Under the pieces are notes generated by a model. The model saw only the letters and a program-made list of their open reading frames with translations, was not told the origin of the DNA and did no database searches. Below are positions 63,751 to 64,000 of a stretch of 64,000 bases of DNA, in pieces. Position 1 is the stretch's first letter. Each line of letters begins with the position of its first letter. This DNA comes from Paucidesulfovibrio sp036541255 (GTDB lineage: Bacteria; Desulfobacterota; Desulfovibrionia; Desulfovibrionales; Desulfovibrionaceae). The translations under genes and the position numbers were made by a program. The stretch spans positions 1-64,000 of the forward strand of contig JAZHDD010000042.1 in the NCBI GenBank assembly GCA_036541255.1, read 5' to 3'.

Positions 63751-64000
63751 ATGCAGCGCATCTGGAAAGAATTTACCAAGGGCCTGTGGAAAGAGCTGCC
63801 GCCGTTCCGTATCGTGCTCGGCCTCTGCCCGACACTGGCCGTGACCTCCAGCGCGGAGAACGGTCTGGGCATGGGGTTGGCCGTTGTCTTCGTGCTGACG
63901 CTTTCAAATATGATCGTTTCGTTGCTGCGGAACGTGATCCCTTCCAAGGTCCGCATCGCCTGCTACATTCTCATTGCGGCTTCGCTGGTGGTTACGGTGG
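63751..64000 (+). CDS. rnfE: Rnf complex subunit RnfE, 5' part (runs off the window)
   Basis: The first 83 codons are present. They read M-Q-R-I-W-K-E-F-T-K-G-L-W-K-E-L-P-P-F-R-I-V-L-G-L-C-P-T-L-A-V, the RnfE/NqrD N-terminus with its L-G-L-C-P-x-L-A-V motif, and begin the first membrane helices. The family's cysteine that helps hold the membrane iron-sulfur centre is seen in L-G-L-C-P. GGAGAAT precedes the ATG, 13 bases after rnfG. The rest of the gene, and probably rnfA, rnfB and an apbE, lie beyond 64000. Confidence 0.93.
   Translation, partial: MQRIWKEFTKGLWKELPPFRIVLGLCPTLAVTSSAENGLGMGLAVVFVLTLSNMIVSLLRNVIPSKVRIACYILIAASLVVTV

Overview
The window looks like chromosome from a sulfate-reducing bacterium of the Desulfovibrionaceae (Desulfovibrio / Pseudodesulfovibrio type). 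Three blocks point there: a complete lactate-to-acetate cluster with pyruvate:ferredoxin oxidoreductase, lactate permease and several lactate dehydrogenases, in the order known from Desulfovibrio; a cytochrome-linked Rnf cluster; and sigma-54 control signals in front of energy genes. The species cannot be named from sequence alone. Nothing indicates a recent mobile element, prophage or CRISPR array, so this is core-genome sequence with strong synteny.

Layout. 1-165: the end of a catalase gene with a strong terminator. 256-2538: a double-membrane-pass chemoreceptor. 2860-9584: the translation operon thrS-infC-rpmI-rplT-pheS-pheT, ending in a terminator; infC appears to start at AUA inside the end of thrS. 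9734-13120: a MerR-type regulator and an AsmA-like envelope protein. 13117-19012 (minus): flagellar basal-body operon flgB-flgC-fliE-fliF-fliG-fliH-fliI. 19376-20788: a TPR protein behind a sigma-54 promoter, then a stand-alone IMP cyclohydrolase. 20898-31805: mixed housekeeping genes (HflX, a cation diffusion facilitator, PlsY, an RNase II-type exonuclease, stand-alone AICAR transformylase, MltF-like transglycosylase, PurA, DNA polymerase III delta'). 31814-35713: a very large class I adenylate cyclase carrying pentapeptide repeats. 35895-36712: two small genes.

36779-58799 is the lactate module. Read on the minus strand from 52398 downward it runs por, lactate permease, FAD D-lactate dehydrogenase, its Fe-S partner, pta, ackA, lutC-like, fused lutA/lutB-like, and an additional FMN alpha-hydroxyacid dehydrogenase. 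Divergent from por is a single-Cache chemoreceptor, followed by a sigma-54 response regulator and a histidine kinase with a periplasmic binding-protein-like sensor. The por upstream region contains a sigma-54-like promoter and two 16-bp GTCTGA-N4-TCRGAC sites that look like activator sites. Together these could take up lactate, oxidise it to pyruvate and acetyl-CoA, make ATP through Pta/AckA, and sense the substrate both transcriptionally and for motility.

58940-60040 is a FecR-domain protein with a glycine/asparagine repeat tail. 60405-64000 is the start of the Rnf operon: sigma-54 promoter, five-heme cytochrome, rnfC, rnfD, rnfG and the first part of rnfE, which runs off the window. The RnfC here lacks the usual glycine-rich NADH/flavin motif, which fits electron exchange through the cytochrome.
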